DNA of 6,538 nt from an uncultured Anaerolineae bacterium (GCA_937942115.1 CALDFY010000300.1:1-6538), one strand, 5' to 3'; shown: positions 1 through 6,314, counted from the stretch's first letter. The notes: generated by a model from the sequence alone, not told the origin. A program made the numbers and translations.

Positions 1-20
1 GGAAAGCATTGATCGGACAT
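1..20 (-). CDS. Start of a further minus-strand gene, cut by the window edge
   Basis: An ATG at 20-18 opens a frame reading M-S-D-Q-C-F before the window ends. It is preceded by a strong Shine-Dalgarno sequence, GGGGAGG (plus-strand positions 25-31), four bases before the ATG. It begins 16 nt after the stop codon of the GT4 gene, the tight spacing expected of the next gene in the same operon. Six codons are too few to assign a function. The call rests only on the ribosome binding site, the spacing and the strand. Confidence 0.5.
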
Positions 21-30
21 TTCGCCTCCC

Positions 31-48
31 CTGCGTTCATCTGCGTCC
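31..48. repeat. CGCAGATGAACGCAG-type repeat fragment at the end of the GT4 gene
   Basis: On the minus strand this stretch reads GGACGCAGATGAACGCAG, with the direct repeat ACGCAG on both sides of ATGA. Similar GCAGATGAACGCAG strings are common as multi-copy intergenic sequence in many bacterial genomes; this is recalled, not searched. Here it supplies the last codons (G-R-R) and the TGA stop of the GT4 gene, so the extreme C-terminus of that protein may derive from repeat sequence. Confidence 0.35.
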
Positions 49-1203
49 CATAACCCGCCCCACCAACGCCACCGTCCGGCGGGCGATGCGGTCCCAGGAG
101 AAGTCGGCGGCGAGGGCCCGCGCGCCGGCCTCCAGCCGCGCCCGCAGCGCCGGGTCGCGCCAGAGCCGCCGGACCGCCTCCGCCAGTGCCTGGGGGTCTC
201 GGGGCGGCACCAGCACCATGTTCTCCCCGTCCCGCACCTCCGGCAGCGGCACCGCCGGGTGGGTGGTGACAACCGCCCGCCCGTGGGCCAGACAGGCGTG
301 CAGCGTCCCCCGCCGGAAGGAAACGCCGTCCCGGTAGGGAAGGACGCAGACATCGGTCGCCAGCAGGCCCGCCGAGACGGCCTGCGGGTCGGTGTAGCCG
401 GTCCGGTGGACCCGTTCCCTTAGCCCCCGTTCGGCGATGAGGCCGTCTATGAAGGCCGCGTAGGCCCGGTTGGTGGGGTCGGAGGTACCCACCTGCCCGC
501 CGACCATCAGCAGGTGGGCCGGGATGCCCCACTCCACCAGGAGCGCCAGCGCCCGGATCAACTCCTCCCCGCCCTTGCTCTCGTTCAGGAAGCCGAAGTA
601 GCCCAGGAGGAGGTCATCGGGGCCCACCCCCCAGCGGGCCCGCTCGGCAGCCCGGTCGTAGCCCGGGGGCGGCTCCGGTGGGATGTTGCTTCCGATAGGG
701 ATCAGGGCCAGTCGGTCCGGAGGAATCTCCCCCTCCAGCCGGAGGTAGTCCTCCCGGTTGGTGACGATGACTCCGTCGGCGCGGCGGGCCAGCATGCGGA
801 TGGCCTGCCAGCGCAGGGGGCCAGCCTTGGGGAAGAGGTACGGCACCCGCAGGTCGTGGAAGGTCACCACCACCGGCGGGCGCACCGAAGGCCGGGGGAG
901 AAAGTGAACCGCCGGATGCATCCCGTAGGCGGCCGCCTGATACTGAAGGTCCAGGACGTCCAGCCGCTCTTCCCGCGCCACCCGCAACACCTCCCGCCAG
1001 CCGCCCCAGCGCCAGGAGGGGACGACACGGTGGACGGTACAGGTCGCAGGGAGCAGGGCGCATGGAGCGGGGGAGCGGGGCAGGCCGGTGATGATGTGGA
1101 CGTTGTGGCCCAGCGCGGCCAGCGCCTCCGCCAGCCGGAGGGTGAAATCCCCCACGCCGCCCTCATCCGGGGGAAACTCGCCGGTGACCAATCCAATACG
1201 CAT
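37..1203 (-). CDS. GT4-family glycosyltransferase (GT-B fold)
   Basis: This 388-residue protein is a retaining, nucleotide-sugar-dependent glycosyltransferase expected to act on the cytoplasmic face during glycan assembly. The N-terminal Rossmann domain opens with the acceptor-side loop GEFPPDEGGVGDF (residues 8-20), as in GT4 enzymes. TFHDL (114-118) and PIGSN (169-173) mark the end of the first domain. The second domain starts near YFGFLNESKG (202-211), the usual nucleotide-binding entry. The usual E-x7-E pair is replaced by a VSFRRGTLHACLAHG segment near 294-308, so the donor site is not the textbook type; the sugar cannot be named. Length is normal for the family. I chose ATG 1203; an in-frame TTG at 1206 adds one residue. 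GGAG lies 10 nt upstream of the ATG, a weak and distant ribosome binding site. It follows a GT-C gene in an operon, and a damaged copy of its own 5' end lies just upstream. Confidence 0.93.
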   Translation of the reverse strand: MRIGLVTGEFPPDEGGVGDFTLRLAEALAALGHNVHIITGLPRSPAPCALLPATCTVHRVVPSWRWGGWREVLRVAREERLDVLDLQYQAAAYGMHPAVHFLPRPSVRPPVVVTFHDLRVPYLFPKAGPLRWQAIRMLARRADGVIVTNREDYLRLEGEIPPDRLALIPIGSNIPPEPPPGYDRAAERARWGVGPDDLLLGYFGFLNESKGGEELIRALALLVEWGIPAHLLMVGGQVGTSDPTNRAYAAFIDGLIAERGLRERVHRTGYTDPQAVSAGLLATDVCVLPYRDGVSFRRGTLHACLAHGRAVVTTHPAVPLPEVRDGENMVLVPPRDPQALAEAVRRLWRDPALRARLEAGARALAADFSWDRIARRTVALVGRVMGRR

Positions 1204-1235
1204 CAAAACGGCACTCCGCTTCGTTTCGTGCCTTA

Positions 1236-1307
1236 CTACGAACTGGTAAAATCGCCCCCGCCGCCCTTATCCGGGGGAAACTCGCCGGTGACCAGTCCGA
1301 TACGCCT
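1236..1307 (-). pseudogene. Vestigial 5' end of a duplicated GT4 glycosyltransferase gene
   Basis: Positions 1245-1307 align without gaps to 1141-1203, the first 21 codons of the GT4 gene, with 56 of 63 bases identical and a constant offset of 104. The frame is kept: it reads RIGLVTGEFPPDKGGGGDFT, then S-S-stop (TAG at 1238-1236). Of the seven differences, four are synonymous, two change residues (E to K and V to G), and one turns the ATG start into AGG at 1307-1305. No in-frame start lies upstream back to the end of the GT-C gene. An AAAGGAG ribosome-binding-like sequence at 1310-1316 precedes it, only 2 nt from the lost start. It lies 17 nt after the GT-C stop, where an operon gene would begin. 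I infer the remnant of a tandem paralogue removed by deletion. Confidence 0.8.
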
Positions 1308-1324
1308 GGCTCCTTTGCAGGTCT

Positions 1325-3820
1325 TTATCTCAGCACTTCAACCGTTGTCAGCAATACCCGGTCTTCCGGTTGACGCCTCCCTTCCAGATAGGCCCGCAAG
1401 CGGCCCGAGCCGTCCGGATAGTACAACCCCGCTTCAAGGGAATAGCGGCCCTGCGGGAGCGTCTCGGGCAGAGCAATCTGCCGAGGGTCGACCACGATTT
1501 CACCGGGCCACCAGGTAAAAGGAGGCCGGGTGTCGTAATAGGCCCAGCCATCCGATTGGGAGCCCAAATGGCCGGTCTCGTCATACATGTGCAGGAACAC
1601 CTTGGCGTCGCTATTTGTAGGTTCATCCGTCTGCCAATAGAGGGTCACCGAAATGACGTCTCCGGCTTTCCATGCCTGCTGAGGCAAATTGAAACCTAAC
1701 AGGCGAGTCTGCCCGTCAAAAATGGCATGAACCTGATGCTCTATCTTCACTGGTGTGGCGCTTGGCTCGCCTTGCAGAAACCAGAAGAAGTAAGGCGCAT
1801 AATGGCGGAATTCGGGGTTGTGCGCGTCCACCTGCAACTTGACATGTGTCTGCTGGCGAGTGACCACATTTGCTGGAATCCGGAACAGCGTCTCCAGCCA
1901 ATAACCGGGCACTGCTGGATAAGCCCAGCGGCCCGCATCCTGTCCGTCCACCTCCACCCACACTGCTCCGGCCTCCTGTGCGTGCAGCCGGGCCACGATC
2001 CAGAGGGGCTGGCCTGGCTCAGTCTGCACGTTGAAGCCAATTCCTCCTGTCAGCAGTCGGCCACCGTCCAGCACTTCCCGTTCGGGAAGGACGCGATAGG
2101 CCATCTGCCATACCTCGGTAGGGAACCCCGGCCTCAGGACATCCTGCCACCATTTCACCTGATGTGCCGCCTCGTCGCCCAGATCGGCCACATCCAGCGC
2201 ATCCACCAGCCGCAGGCCGGAGGTGCGCTGGATGATATCGGGCTGGTAGAACCGCTCGCCACTGTCGGCCAGGCTCCAGTCGGCCCGCCACACGCCCTGA
2301 ACGGGCCCCGCGCTGGCGACGGCGTAATCCGGCACCTCGGCCCGGAACAGTTCCTCGGCAAAGAGGTCGGTGGCCGCAAGATAGGGGATTGAGAACGCAT
2401 CCGGGTAGGTGGCAAAATAGTCGGGACGCATCGGCGAGCGTTCCATCAACTCAAACACGCTCCCCGCCCCGTGCCGCCAGGCGATGGCAGCACCCGGCGT
2501 GGTCAGCCCGATCAGGTCATAGGTGGGATGGTCTCCCAGATAACGGAGGCTGCCGGCATCGTGGACTCCCACCCAGGCCCCGGCGGAGAGGTTCTGACGC
2601 AGCCAGTCGGCCACGACCCGCTGCTGAGCCGCCACCGTCTCCACCGCCTGCCGATAGACCTCCCAGCCCCTGATGCCGGTATAGGCTGAAGCGACGATCA
2701 GTGCCAGGCCGACCCCTACCGCAGGATACCGCCACCTTCCCCTTTTCTCGTGCAGGGCTGCCAGCCCGCCGAACGCCAGGGCGGAAAGAAGGGGAGCGAA
2801 AGGGGCCTGATAACGGCCGTAATGCCAGAGGGCGGTAATCAGGGTAGCGATGGAGAGCGTCCCCAGAAAAAACCACGAAACGGTCAGGGCCAGCGGTCCC
2901 CAACGCCGCCGTGTCGCCAGTGTTCCCCAGCCCACAAGAGCGAGGGCAAGCAGGCCTGGCGGGACAAACCACCGGGCCGGACTTCCCCACCCCAGGAAAC
3001 GCTCCAGGATTTGGCTATAGAAAAGCAGGACGGAGTGGGCGATCTGGTCCGGGTAAAAAGGGACGTTGTACAGCCACGACTTCGCCTGTACACCCGAAGC
3101 CGCCACCGTGCCCGTCAGGAGCCAGTTGACCCCAAGCGGGGCCAGCCCCACCGCTGCTGCTGCGGAAAGGGGGCCCACCCGCCGCCAGCGGATCGCGCGA
3201 TGCTGGATGAGATCACCGGCAAGCGTCACCGCCCAGGCCAGCCCCGCCAGAATCAGCCCCTCCGGCCGGGCCAGTCCTGCCAGCCCCAGCCAGAGCGCAC
3301 TCCACCCGAGCTGTCCGATCAGGAAAGCGTCCAGGGCTGCCAGGGTGAGCACCGTGAACAGGCCGGTCTCCATCCCGTTGAAGCAGCCCCATTGCACCAG
3401 ACCGCTAAGGAGGACAAGCGCCGCAGCTCCCGTTGCCCAGCCCCTGGCGTTATGCTCCTTGCTGACCAGCCGGAGCGTCAGCCGACAAGTCAGCCAGCCG
3501 GTCAATCCCAGCCACAGAACCCCCATCCCCAGGGCGAGCGCCACCAGCCGCTCGTGGGTGAATCCCAGGAGGTAGAAGCCTGCCAGCAGAAATCCGTACA
3601 GCGGGCTGGTCATCCCCGTTGTTGGCGGATCCCCATCGTTGTACCGGTAGGGATAACCGCGCGCGATCTGACGGGCGTACTGGAAGGTGATGTAAGCATC
3701 ATCCAGAGGGGCAACAGCGGGCCTGTCGGCAACAGTGAACGCCATAATCAGATAAGCGGCACTGACCACGCCAGCAAGGAGGACGAGAAGGCCGACAGAC
3801 CACCGCCCGAATGCTTTCAT
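1325..3820 (-). CDS. GT-C type membrane glycosyltransferase with extracytoplasmic beta-rich tail
   Basis: This 831-residue multi-pass membrane protein resembles bacterial GT39/ArnT-like enzymes that move sugars from polyprenyl-phosphate carriers on the outer face of the membrane. After a first membrane segment (about 8-29), the first outer loop carries an acidic pair, D40-D41, in PLDDAYITFQYAR (38-50), the expected catalytic site, followed by TTGMTSPLYG (67-76). Further hydrophobic segments run to about residue 382. A soluble domain follows, with VGVHDAGSLRYLGD (417-430) and YDLIGLTTPG (434-443), seen in similar Chloroflexota proteins. Two beta-rich regions end the protein: about 580-682, and about 690-830 with LLGFNLPQQAWKAGD and VTLYWQTDEP. 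ATG 3820 has GAGGG five bases upstream, immediately after the stop of the GT2 gene (10 nt gap), which suggests translational coupling. Donor and acceptor are not determinable. The membrane-core assignment is firm; the functions of the C-terminal domains are unknown. Confidence 0.88.
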   Translation of the reverse strand: MKAFGRWSVGLLVLLAGVVSAAYLIMAFTVADRPAVAPLDDAYITFQYARQIARGYPYRYNDGDPPTTGMTSPLYGFLLAGFYLLGFTHERLVALALGMGVLWLGLTGWLTCRLTLRLVSKEHNARGWATGAAALVLLSGLVQWGCFNGMETGLFTVLTLAALDAFLIGQLGWSALWLGLAGLARPEGLILAGLAWAVTLAGDLIQHRAIRWRRVGPLSAAAAVGLAPLGVNWLLTGTVAASGVQAKSWLYNVPFYPDQIAHSVLLFYSQILERFLGWGSPARWFVPPGLLALALVGWGTLATRRRWGPLALTVSWFFLGTLSIATLITALWHYGRYQAPFAPLLSALAFGGLAALHEKRGRWRYPAVGVGLALIVASAYTGIRGWEVYRQAVETVAAQQRVVADWLRQNLSAGAWVGVHDAGSLRYLGDHPTYDLIGLTTPGAAIAWRHGAGSVFELMERSPMRPDYFATYPDAFSIPYLAATDLFAEELFRAEVPDYAVASAGPVQGVWRADWSLADSGERFYQPDIIQRTSGLRLVDALDVADLGDEAAHQVKWWQDVLRPGFPTEVWQMAYRVLPEREVLDGGRLLTGGIGFNVQTEPGQPLWIVARLHAQEAGAVWVEVDGQDAGRWAYPAVPGYWLETLFRIPANVVTRQQTHVKLQVDAHNPEFRHYAPYFFWFLQGEPSATPVKIEHQVHAIFDGQTRLLGFNLPQQAWKAGDVISVTLYWQTDEPTNSDAKVFLHMYDETGHLGSQSDGWAYYDTRPPFTWWPGEIVVDPRQIALPETLPQGRYSLEAGLYYPDGSGRLRAYLEGRRQPEDRVLLTTVEVLR

Positions 3821-3830
3821 CCCAGCCCTC

Positions 3831-4754
3831 TCAGGACCGCAGCCCGCTGCGGAGCACCTGCCAGTAGGCCTTCAACCGCTCCGCCCGGAGGGCCCGTTTG
3901 TGGCCCAGAAGCCACTTGCCTCCCTCCAGCCCCATCTGCCAGAGGTAGTTCCCCAAAATGACCAGCCGCAGGACTTCCGCTGCAATCGGGCCGTGGTACT
4001 TGCGAAAATAGCGGACCTTACTGGTCTGGAAGTGGATGTGACGGGCGGGCAGTACTTGCTCGCTGCTCTTGCCCACATAGTGGACGATCCGGGCGGTGGG
4101 CAGGTAGACCACCCGCCAGCCCGCCCGCCGGAACCGCCGGCACCAGTCCAGTTCCTCCGAGTACATGAAAAATCCCTCGTCCAGCGGCCCGACCTGCTCT
4201 ATCGCCTCCCTCCGGGCCATTAGCGCCGCACCGGTTACCCAGTCCACATCCTGAATCTCGTTGTCGGGCCGGTCCAGGACGTAGTAGCGCGCCAGCAGGC
4301 GACGGGGGGCGCAGGGCTGGAGCCAAGTGGACTCAAAGAGGGCCGTCGCCAGGGTGGGGAAGCGGCGGCGGGAAGATTGCACCGTCCCGTCGGGATTCAG
4401 CAGTTGCGGGCCGACGACGCCGACATCCGGGTGAGCATCGGCGAAGGCGACCATTGTCTCCAGAGCGGCGCCCATCACTTCGGTATCCGGGTTCAGCAGG
4501 AGCACATAGCGGCCCCGGGCGACGGCCAGCCCCTGGTTGTTGGCCGCCGGGAAGCCCCGGTTGTCGGGGTTGGCAATCAGGTAGACCTGGGGGAACTCCG
4601 TCCGGACCATCTCCCCGCTCCCGTCGGTGGAACCGTTATCCACGACGATGATTTCCAGCGGGACGGTGGACGAGTGGGCGATCACCGATTGAAGACAGCG
4701 CCGGAGCAGGTCCCGGACGTTCCAGTTGACGATAAGGACGGAGAGGACGGGCAT
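3831..4754 (-). CDS. GT2-family glycosyltransferase, rhamnosyltransferase-like
   Basis: This 307-residue protein is an inverting, nucleotide-sugar-dependent transferase of the GT-A fold. The opening SVLIVNWN (5-12) forms the first strand. VDNGSTDGS (38-46) is the nucleotide-binding loop. NPDNRGFPAANNQG (62-75) and LLLNPDTE (85-92) follow; NPDT holds the place of the metal-binding DXD. VTGAALMARR (173-182) and FFMYSEELDWCRR (195-207) carry the acceptor-side acidic residues that include the likely catalytic base. The pattern is closest to RfbN/WbbL-type rhamnosyltransferases of cell-surface polysaccharides, but the sugar is an inference. A basic C-terminal tail (about 240-307) may associate with the membrane. 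ATG 4754 is supported by the conserved N-terminus, yet no Shine-Dalgarno is visible because tandem repeats occupy the upstream sequence. It sits between a polyprenyl synthase and a GT-C gene. Confidence 0.93.
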   Translation of the reverse strand: MPVLSVLIVNWNVRDLLRRCLQSVIAHSSTVPLEIIVVDNGSTDGSGEMVRTEFPQVYLIANPDNRGFPAANNQGLAVARGRYVLLLNPDTEVMGAALETMVAFADAHPDVGVVGPQLLNPDGTVQSSRRRFPTLATALFESTWLQPCAPRRLLARYYVLDRPDNEIQDVDWVTGAALMARREAIEQVGPLDEGFFMYSEELDWCRRFRRAGWRVVYLPTARIVHYVGKSSEQVLPARHIHFQTSKVRYFRKYHGPIAAEVLRLVILGNYLWQMGLEGGKWLLGHKRALRAERLKAYWQVLRSGLRS

Positions 4755-4755
4755 G

Positions 4756-4837
4756 AATGATCAATGACAGAATGACCAATGACAGAATGAGCAATGACAG
4801 AATGAGCAATGACCAATGACAGAATGAGCAATGTCAG
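4756..4837. repeat. Tandem 7/8-nt repeats filling the intergenic gap
   Basis: Eleven contiguous units each begin AATG on the plus strand: seven-base units (AATGATC, AATGACC, AATGAGC) mixed with eight-base units (AATGACAG, last one AATGTCAG). The order is 7-8-7-8-7-8-7-7-8-7-8. The array starts one base beyond the GT2 start codon, and its last unit includes the TGA stop of the polyprenyl synthase (4836-4834). The whole 79-base gap is therefore repeat. On the minus strand it reads as CATT-rich units (CATTGGT, CATTCTGT), which recall the short heptanucleotide tandem repeats described in cyanobacteria. No stable hairpin or terminator is apparent, so transcription probably continues through it. 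Confidence 0.9.
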
Positions 4838-5799
4838 AACTGGCGCCGGACGACGAAGTCGGCCAGGTCCAAGAGGGCGGTCTTGTATTCGGAGGACGGG
4901 AAAGGTTGGAGAGCCTCTTTCGCTTCCTGAACGTAGTCGCGGGCCGTTTGGAGGGAGCGGTCAATGGCCGGAGAGGCAGCAATGACCCGGACCGCTTCCT
5001 GCACCAGCGGGTCAGAGGAGCCGTGGGTGAGGATTTGCCGGAGGGCCGGGTGGTCGCCGCCCTGCTCCAGGAAGAGCATCACGGGCAGCGTGACCAGCCC
5101 CTGGCGGAGGTCGCTACCGACCGGCTTGCCCAGCGTCCGCTCATCGGCGACGAAATCCAGGACGTCGTCCACAACCTGGAAGGCCAACCCCAGACGCTCC
5201 CCGTAGGTGCGCAGGGCGGCGATGGTGGGTTCGTCGCTGTGGGCCAGGATGGGGCCGGACTCCGCCGAGAGGGCGATCAGCGAGGCAGTTTTGGCGTAGA
5301 TGCGCCGTTCGTACTCCTGGAAGGTGGGTACTTTTCCGCGCCCGTCAAACATCTGGCGGATTTCGCCGTTGCAGATGACCATCAGGGTCTCGGCGAACCG
5401 CCGCACCAGGCGGACATTCTCCGTCCGGGCAACCAGGTAAGCCGCTCGGGCGAAGAGATAGTCGCCGGTCAGGACGGTGGCCGCTGGGGACCAGCGGGCG
5501 TTGAGGGTCTCCGCTCCCCGACGCATCAGGGAGCCGTCAATGAGGTCATCGTGGACTAAAGTGGCGGTGTGGAGCATTTCCACCCCGGCTGCGGCGAAGC
5601 GGGCCACATCGGGGTCCGCCCCACACAGCCGGGCCGAGAGAAAGACCAGCGCCGGACGCAGCCGTTTGCCTCCGCTTCCCAGCAGAAGTCCCACCGCACC
5701 GGTGATCACCGGATGCTGGTCCGGCTCCAATTCCTGCAGCAAATCCTCGGCTCGCTGAAGGTCGTCCTGGATCGGGTGGAAGAACGGCAATAGCGACAC
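4834..5799 (-). CDS. Long-chain trans-polyprenyl diphosphate synthase
   Basis: The enzyme adds isopentenyl diphosphate units head-to-tail to an allylic primer, giving a long all-trans polyprenyl diphosphate, usually the side chain of menaquinone. From GTG 5799 it has 321 residues, the normal size for IspB/HepT-type synthases. Visible motifs are GGKRLRP (43-49), the first aspartate-rich motif DDLID (84-88) with RRG after it, NGEIRQ (144-149), AKTASL (169-174), the second aspartate-rich motif DDVLD (211-215) and GKPVGSDL (224-231). The residues four and five places before the first motif are T and A, small as expected for long-chain products; exact length cannot be read. GTG 5799 is preferred over the longer GTG 5916: GGAG lies 7 nt upstream, the predicted transcript starts near 5920, and the extra 39 residues translate a GC hairpin and lack family similarity. 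TTG 5790 is another option. It is the first gene of the operon. Confidence 0.92.
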   Translation of the reverse strand: MSLLPFFHPIQDDLQRAEDLLQELEPDQHPVITGAVGLLLGSGGKRLRPALVFLSARLCGADPDVARFAAAGVEMLHTATLVHDDLIDGSLMRRGAETLNARWSPAATVLTGDYLFARAAYLVARTENVRLVRRFAETLMVICNGEIRQMFDGRGKVPTFQEYERRIYAKTASLIALSAESGPILAHSDEPTIAALRTYGERLGLAFQVVDDVLDFVADERTLGKPVGSDLRQGLVTLPVMLFLEQGGDHPALRQILTHGSSDPLVQEAVRVIAASPAIDRSLQTARDYVQEAKEALQPFPSSEYKTALLDLADFVVRRQF

Positions 5800-5806
5800 A
5801 GACGGT

Positions 5807-5810
5807 CTCC
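5807..5810 (-). promoter_or_regulatory. Ribosome binding site for the polyprenyl synthase
   Basis: GGAG on the minus strand lies 7 nt before GTG 5799. It is the main local support for that start over GTG 5916. The SD-like GGGGAGGG before GTG 5916 falls between the predicted -10 box and the transcript start, so it would be largely or wholly absent from the mRNA. Confidence 0.6.
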
Positions 5811-5843
5811 GGGATGGGGATTGCGGAGCGGCGTTCGGCGGAA

Positions 5844-5905
5844 GCCTCACCCCTCCCCCGCTGCCCCCAGCGGCAGCGGCGAAGCCGCTGAGGGAGGAGT
5901 GGGGA
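5844..5905. repeat. GC palindrome in the 5' leader of the polyprenyl synthase
   Basis: A perfect 7-bp stem, CAGCGGC-GAA-GCCGCTG, occupies 5874-5890. Outer C-tract (5847-5859) and G-tract (5893-5905) arms pair imperfectly, 10 of 13 positions. The left edge, GCCTCACCCCTCCCC, recurs at 6177-6191 and 6298-6312, so this is probably a dispersed palindromic repeat of the same class as those at the right end. Placed between the promoter and the ribosome binding site, it would fold in the leader RNA. No run of T follows it in either direction, so a classical terminator is unlikely. Confidence 0.65.
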
Positions 5906-5927
5906 CCCCCCACCACTTGCCCTCCCC

Positions 5928-5956
5928 ATTATGCCATTTTCTGATGACTCCGTCAA
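5928..5956 (-). promoter_or_regulatory. Sigma-70-type promoter of the operon
   Basis: On the minus strand TTGACG (5956-5951, five of six matches to TTGACA) is followed by exactly 17 bases and then CATAAT (5933-5928, five of six matches to TATAAT). Transcription would start near 5920, giving a leader of about 120 nt before GTG 5799. It is the best promoter-like sequence I found on this strand and is well placed to drive all the genes to its left. Activity is an inference from consensus fit. Confidence 0.7.
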
Positions 5957-6198
5957 GTCCGCCACCCGCCGGTGGTTCGGCCCACTGGCCCAACCTTCTC
6001 CGGTGGCGCAGGCAGTTCGCCCAACGGTGCTAACATTTGGGATTTAGAAATTAGAAAGATGTAGCGCAGGCCGCCAGGCCTGTGGGTGCAAGCCATTTCC
6101 TGCACAAAGGCCTTTTCCGGTAACTACCTACGCCAGGGGCTAAAAGCCCAATGGCCCTAACTTTTTCGGCGTGCTGGCCTCACCCCTCCCCTGGCCCC
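5957..6198. other. Gene-free intergenic stretch with short palindromes
   Basis: I find no credible coding frame here. The visible items are a 6-bp inverted repeat CAGGCC-GCCA-GGCCTG (6067-6082), GTGCA/TGCAC (6086-6090 and 6101-6105), GGGCT-AAA-AGCCC (6137-6149) with CCA/TGG outside it, and an AT-rich patch at 6032-6060 that stands out from the GC-rich surroundings. The last part (6177-6191) repeats the GCCTCACCCCTCCCC border found at other palindromes here. Strings such as GTAGCGCAGGCC and GGGGCTAAAAGCCC look like fragments of dispersed intergenic repeats, but that would need a genome comparison. Confidence 0.5.
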
Positions 6199-6280
6199 CT
6201 GACAAGTGTAGGTTTTTCGGGGGGCGGGGGATGCCCATTCCGGCCCTCACCCCACCCCTTGCCCCTCCCCGCTCCCGCTT

Positions 6281-6299
6281 GCCTCTCGGCGGCAGAGGC
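6281..6299. repeat. Small hairpin present only in the left half of the nested element
   Basis: GCCTCT (6281-6286) and AGAGGC (6294-6299) are perfectly complementary around a 7-base loop, CGGCGGC. The segment lies within the roughly 36 bases that have no counterpart in the right half of the 340-nt element. It is followed at once by another copy of the GCCTCACCCCTCCCC border (6298-6312), which suggests an additional palindromic unit inserted or lost on one side. Confidence 0.6.
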
Positions 6300-6314
6300 C
6301 TCACCCCTCCCCCA

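Noticed and set aside
1204..1235. Hairpin GGCAC/GTGCC before the GT4 start as a regulatory element
   Set aside because: It has only five base pairs with a 13-base loop, too weak to support a claim. It is probably incidental to the deletion junction.
514..1518. Plus-strand open frame of 334 codons across the GT4 gene and the scar
   Set aside because: It is a shadow frame opposite the GT4 gene, with low-complexity composition and no family features.
2750..3961. Plus-strand open frame of 403 codons opposite the GT-C gene
   Set aside because: It is antisense to a well-supported membrane protein, rich in Q/P/R, with no recognisable motif. Long antisense frames are expected in GC-rich DNA.
4756..4837. 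Possible CRISPR array
   Set aside because: The units are 7-8 bases and contiguous, with no unique spacers and no cas genes nearby.
4761..4982. Minus-strand open frame of 73 codons ending in repeated S-F-C-H residues
   Set aside because: It starts out of frame inside the polyprenyl synthase. The repeated peptide simply reflects the 15-base periodicity of the 7/8-nt tandem units.
5800..5916. 39-residue N-terminal extension of the polyprenyl synthase
   Set aside because: It reads through a hairpin repeat, begins within a few bases of the predicted transcript start, and lies before a better GTG with GGAG at 7 nt.
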